Shown here piece by piece: positions 63,351-64,000 of a DNA stretch of 64,000 nt (the first letter of the stretch is position 1; the number at the start of each line of letters is the position of its first letter). This stretch comes from Chaetomium olivaceum (taxonomy: Eukaryota > Ascomycota > Sordariomycetes > Sordariales > Chaetomiaceae). The translations under genes and the position numbers were made by a program. Below the pieces are notes generated by a model, which was not told the origin of the DNA, did not search any database, and was given only the letters and a program-made list of their open reading frames with translations. The DNA is taken from positions 141,326 to 205,325 of the forward strand of contig JAYWVB010000057.1 of the NCBI GenBank assembly GCA_039881045.1, written 5' to 3'.

Positions 63351-64000
63351 CTACCGCTTCTCTATCAAGATGGCCGCATGGCAGGGTACCTTATCCTTCA
63401 GATCTGGCGCCTGCAAATCGTCCACTGTCTGTGTGGTCTTGTGCAGGAAGCAGTTTCCTCTGGCATTAGTAGACCATGCCACGGTCCTGTTGGTCCACGC
63501 GGGCACAAAACGCACGCCGCCGCAGATCGCGTTGGGGTTGTCCTTGCCCAGGATCTCATGCCCCTTAGACGACCAGGCTGCACACGCATCCATGCAGGCC
63601 TCAAAGTCGAGCGTAAGCATGCCGTAGATGGGAAACTCCTTCAGCTGAGCATTGCAGTACCGTGTGAAGCTGACCTGCCCAAAAACTGGAAACGAGTACA
63701 AGTCAGCGCGGGAATGTGGGGTTGTGGTAGGCCAGGATCCTTACTCTGTGTGGTGTATGTGGTACCCGAGATCCTCTCGTTCTTATCCGAGCACCCATTT
63801 GAGAGGTCGACCACCGGTACCGGGGAGTTGGTTCCAGTTGCAGATACAACTGTAGCTGTCGTGGTCGTGGTTGTCGTCGTGGTTACTGTCGCGCATGTCC
63901 CGTTGACGGCTCGCTGTGGAAGATTGGCGCTTTCGGCGTCGCTCGCTCGCCTTGCCATCAACCCAGTCGCCGTCGCCAACCCCCACCACGGCAGCGGCGA
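63351..64000 (-). CDS. PAN/apple-like Cys-rich protein, 5' end outside window
   Basis: Two exons are visible: one running from beyond the window to 63745, and 63685-63351, joined in phase 1. The first has a Thr run (TCATVTTTTTTTTTATVV) as in wall-anchored or secreted proteins. The second has the apple/PAN-like pattern used by many fungal extracellular proteins: FTRYCNAQL, LDFEACMDACAAW, NAICGGVRFVP and GNCFLHKT, ending ILIEKR. Such modules bind carbohydrate or protein; nothing more specific can be said. The N-terminus (signal or TM segment) is not in the window. Confidence 0.7.

Overview
The window is nuclear DNA of a filamentous ascomycete (Pezizomycotina, most likely a sordariomycete; the class is an inference). 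The evidence is short spliceosomal introns (about 50-80 nt) with GTNNGT donors and CTAAC/CTGAC-like branch points, GC-rich coding sequence, and families typical of this group: 2EXR, RTA1, fungal rhodopsin-like membrane protein, DUF4360, Helo-like N-terminal helical domains, a Tad-type LINE and a Crypton. Exon structures below were built by hand, and nearly every model was checked by intron-phase arithmetic.

Layout. 1-5.8 kb: 3' part of an enoyl-CoA hydratase, a siderophore-type MFS transporter, a ~300-bp dispersed repeat and a 2EXR protein. 6.4-9.0 kb: a Crypton tyrosine-recombinase transposon whose frame is broken by one TGA. 9.7-13.3 kb: a karyopherin of the Kap123/importin-4 type. 13.8-19.2 kb: a second copy of the ~300-bp repeat, split by a 5.1-kb non-LTR retrotransposon with a perfect 16-bp target duplication; the copy at 4.3 kb shows the empty site. 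19.2-29.9 kb: a Helo-like protein with an internal stop, tRNA-Ala(AGC) with a 12-nt intron, an RTA1 protein, a DUF4360 secreted protein, a claudin/SUR7-like four-helix membrane protein fused to a NOV C-terminal (DUF3883, PD-(D/E)XK-like) domain, and a secreted cysteine-rich protein. 32-38.6 kb: a PLP-dependent ammonia-lyase, SAICAR synthetase in 12 exons and a D-2-hydroxyacid dehydrogenase. 39-55.8 kb: F-box/ankyrin protein, two polytopic membrane proteins, a 244-bp MITE, an O-methyltransferase, a Thr-rich secreted protein, a Helo-like protein, a phosphate-type MFS transporter and a BTB protein. 57.5-64 kb: an unknown small protein, an APH-family kinase-like gene with an internal stop, a secreted GMC oxidoreductase, and the 3' part of a PAN/apple-like protein.

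The genes do not form one pathway. Two patterns run across the window. First, several otherwise well-conserved host genes (karyopherin, ammonia-lyase, hydroxyacid dehydrogenase, GMC oxidase twice) carry one small indel that breaks an otherwise perfect frame; this looks like base-level assembly error more than decay, but only read data can tell. Second, two host genes and the Crypton carry a single nonsense codon. The most novel-looking item is the four-transmembrane/NOV-nuclease-like fusion at 26.1-27.8 kb; the clearest mobile-element story is the LINE with its resolved empty site.
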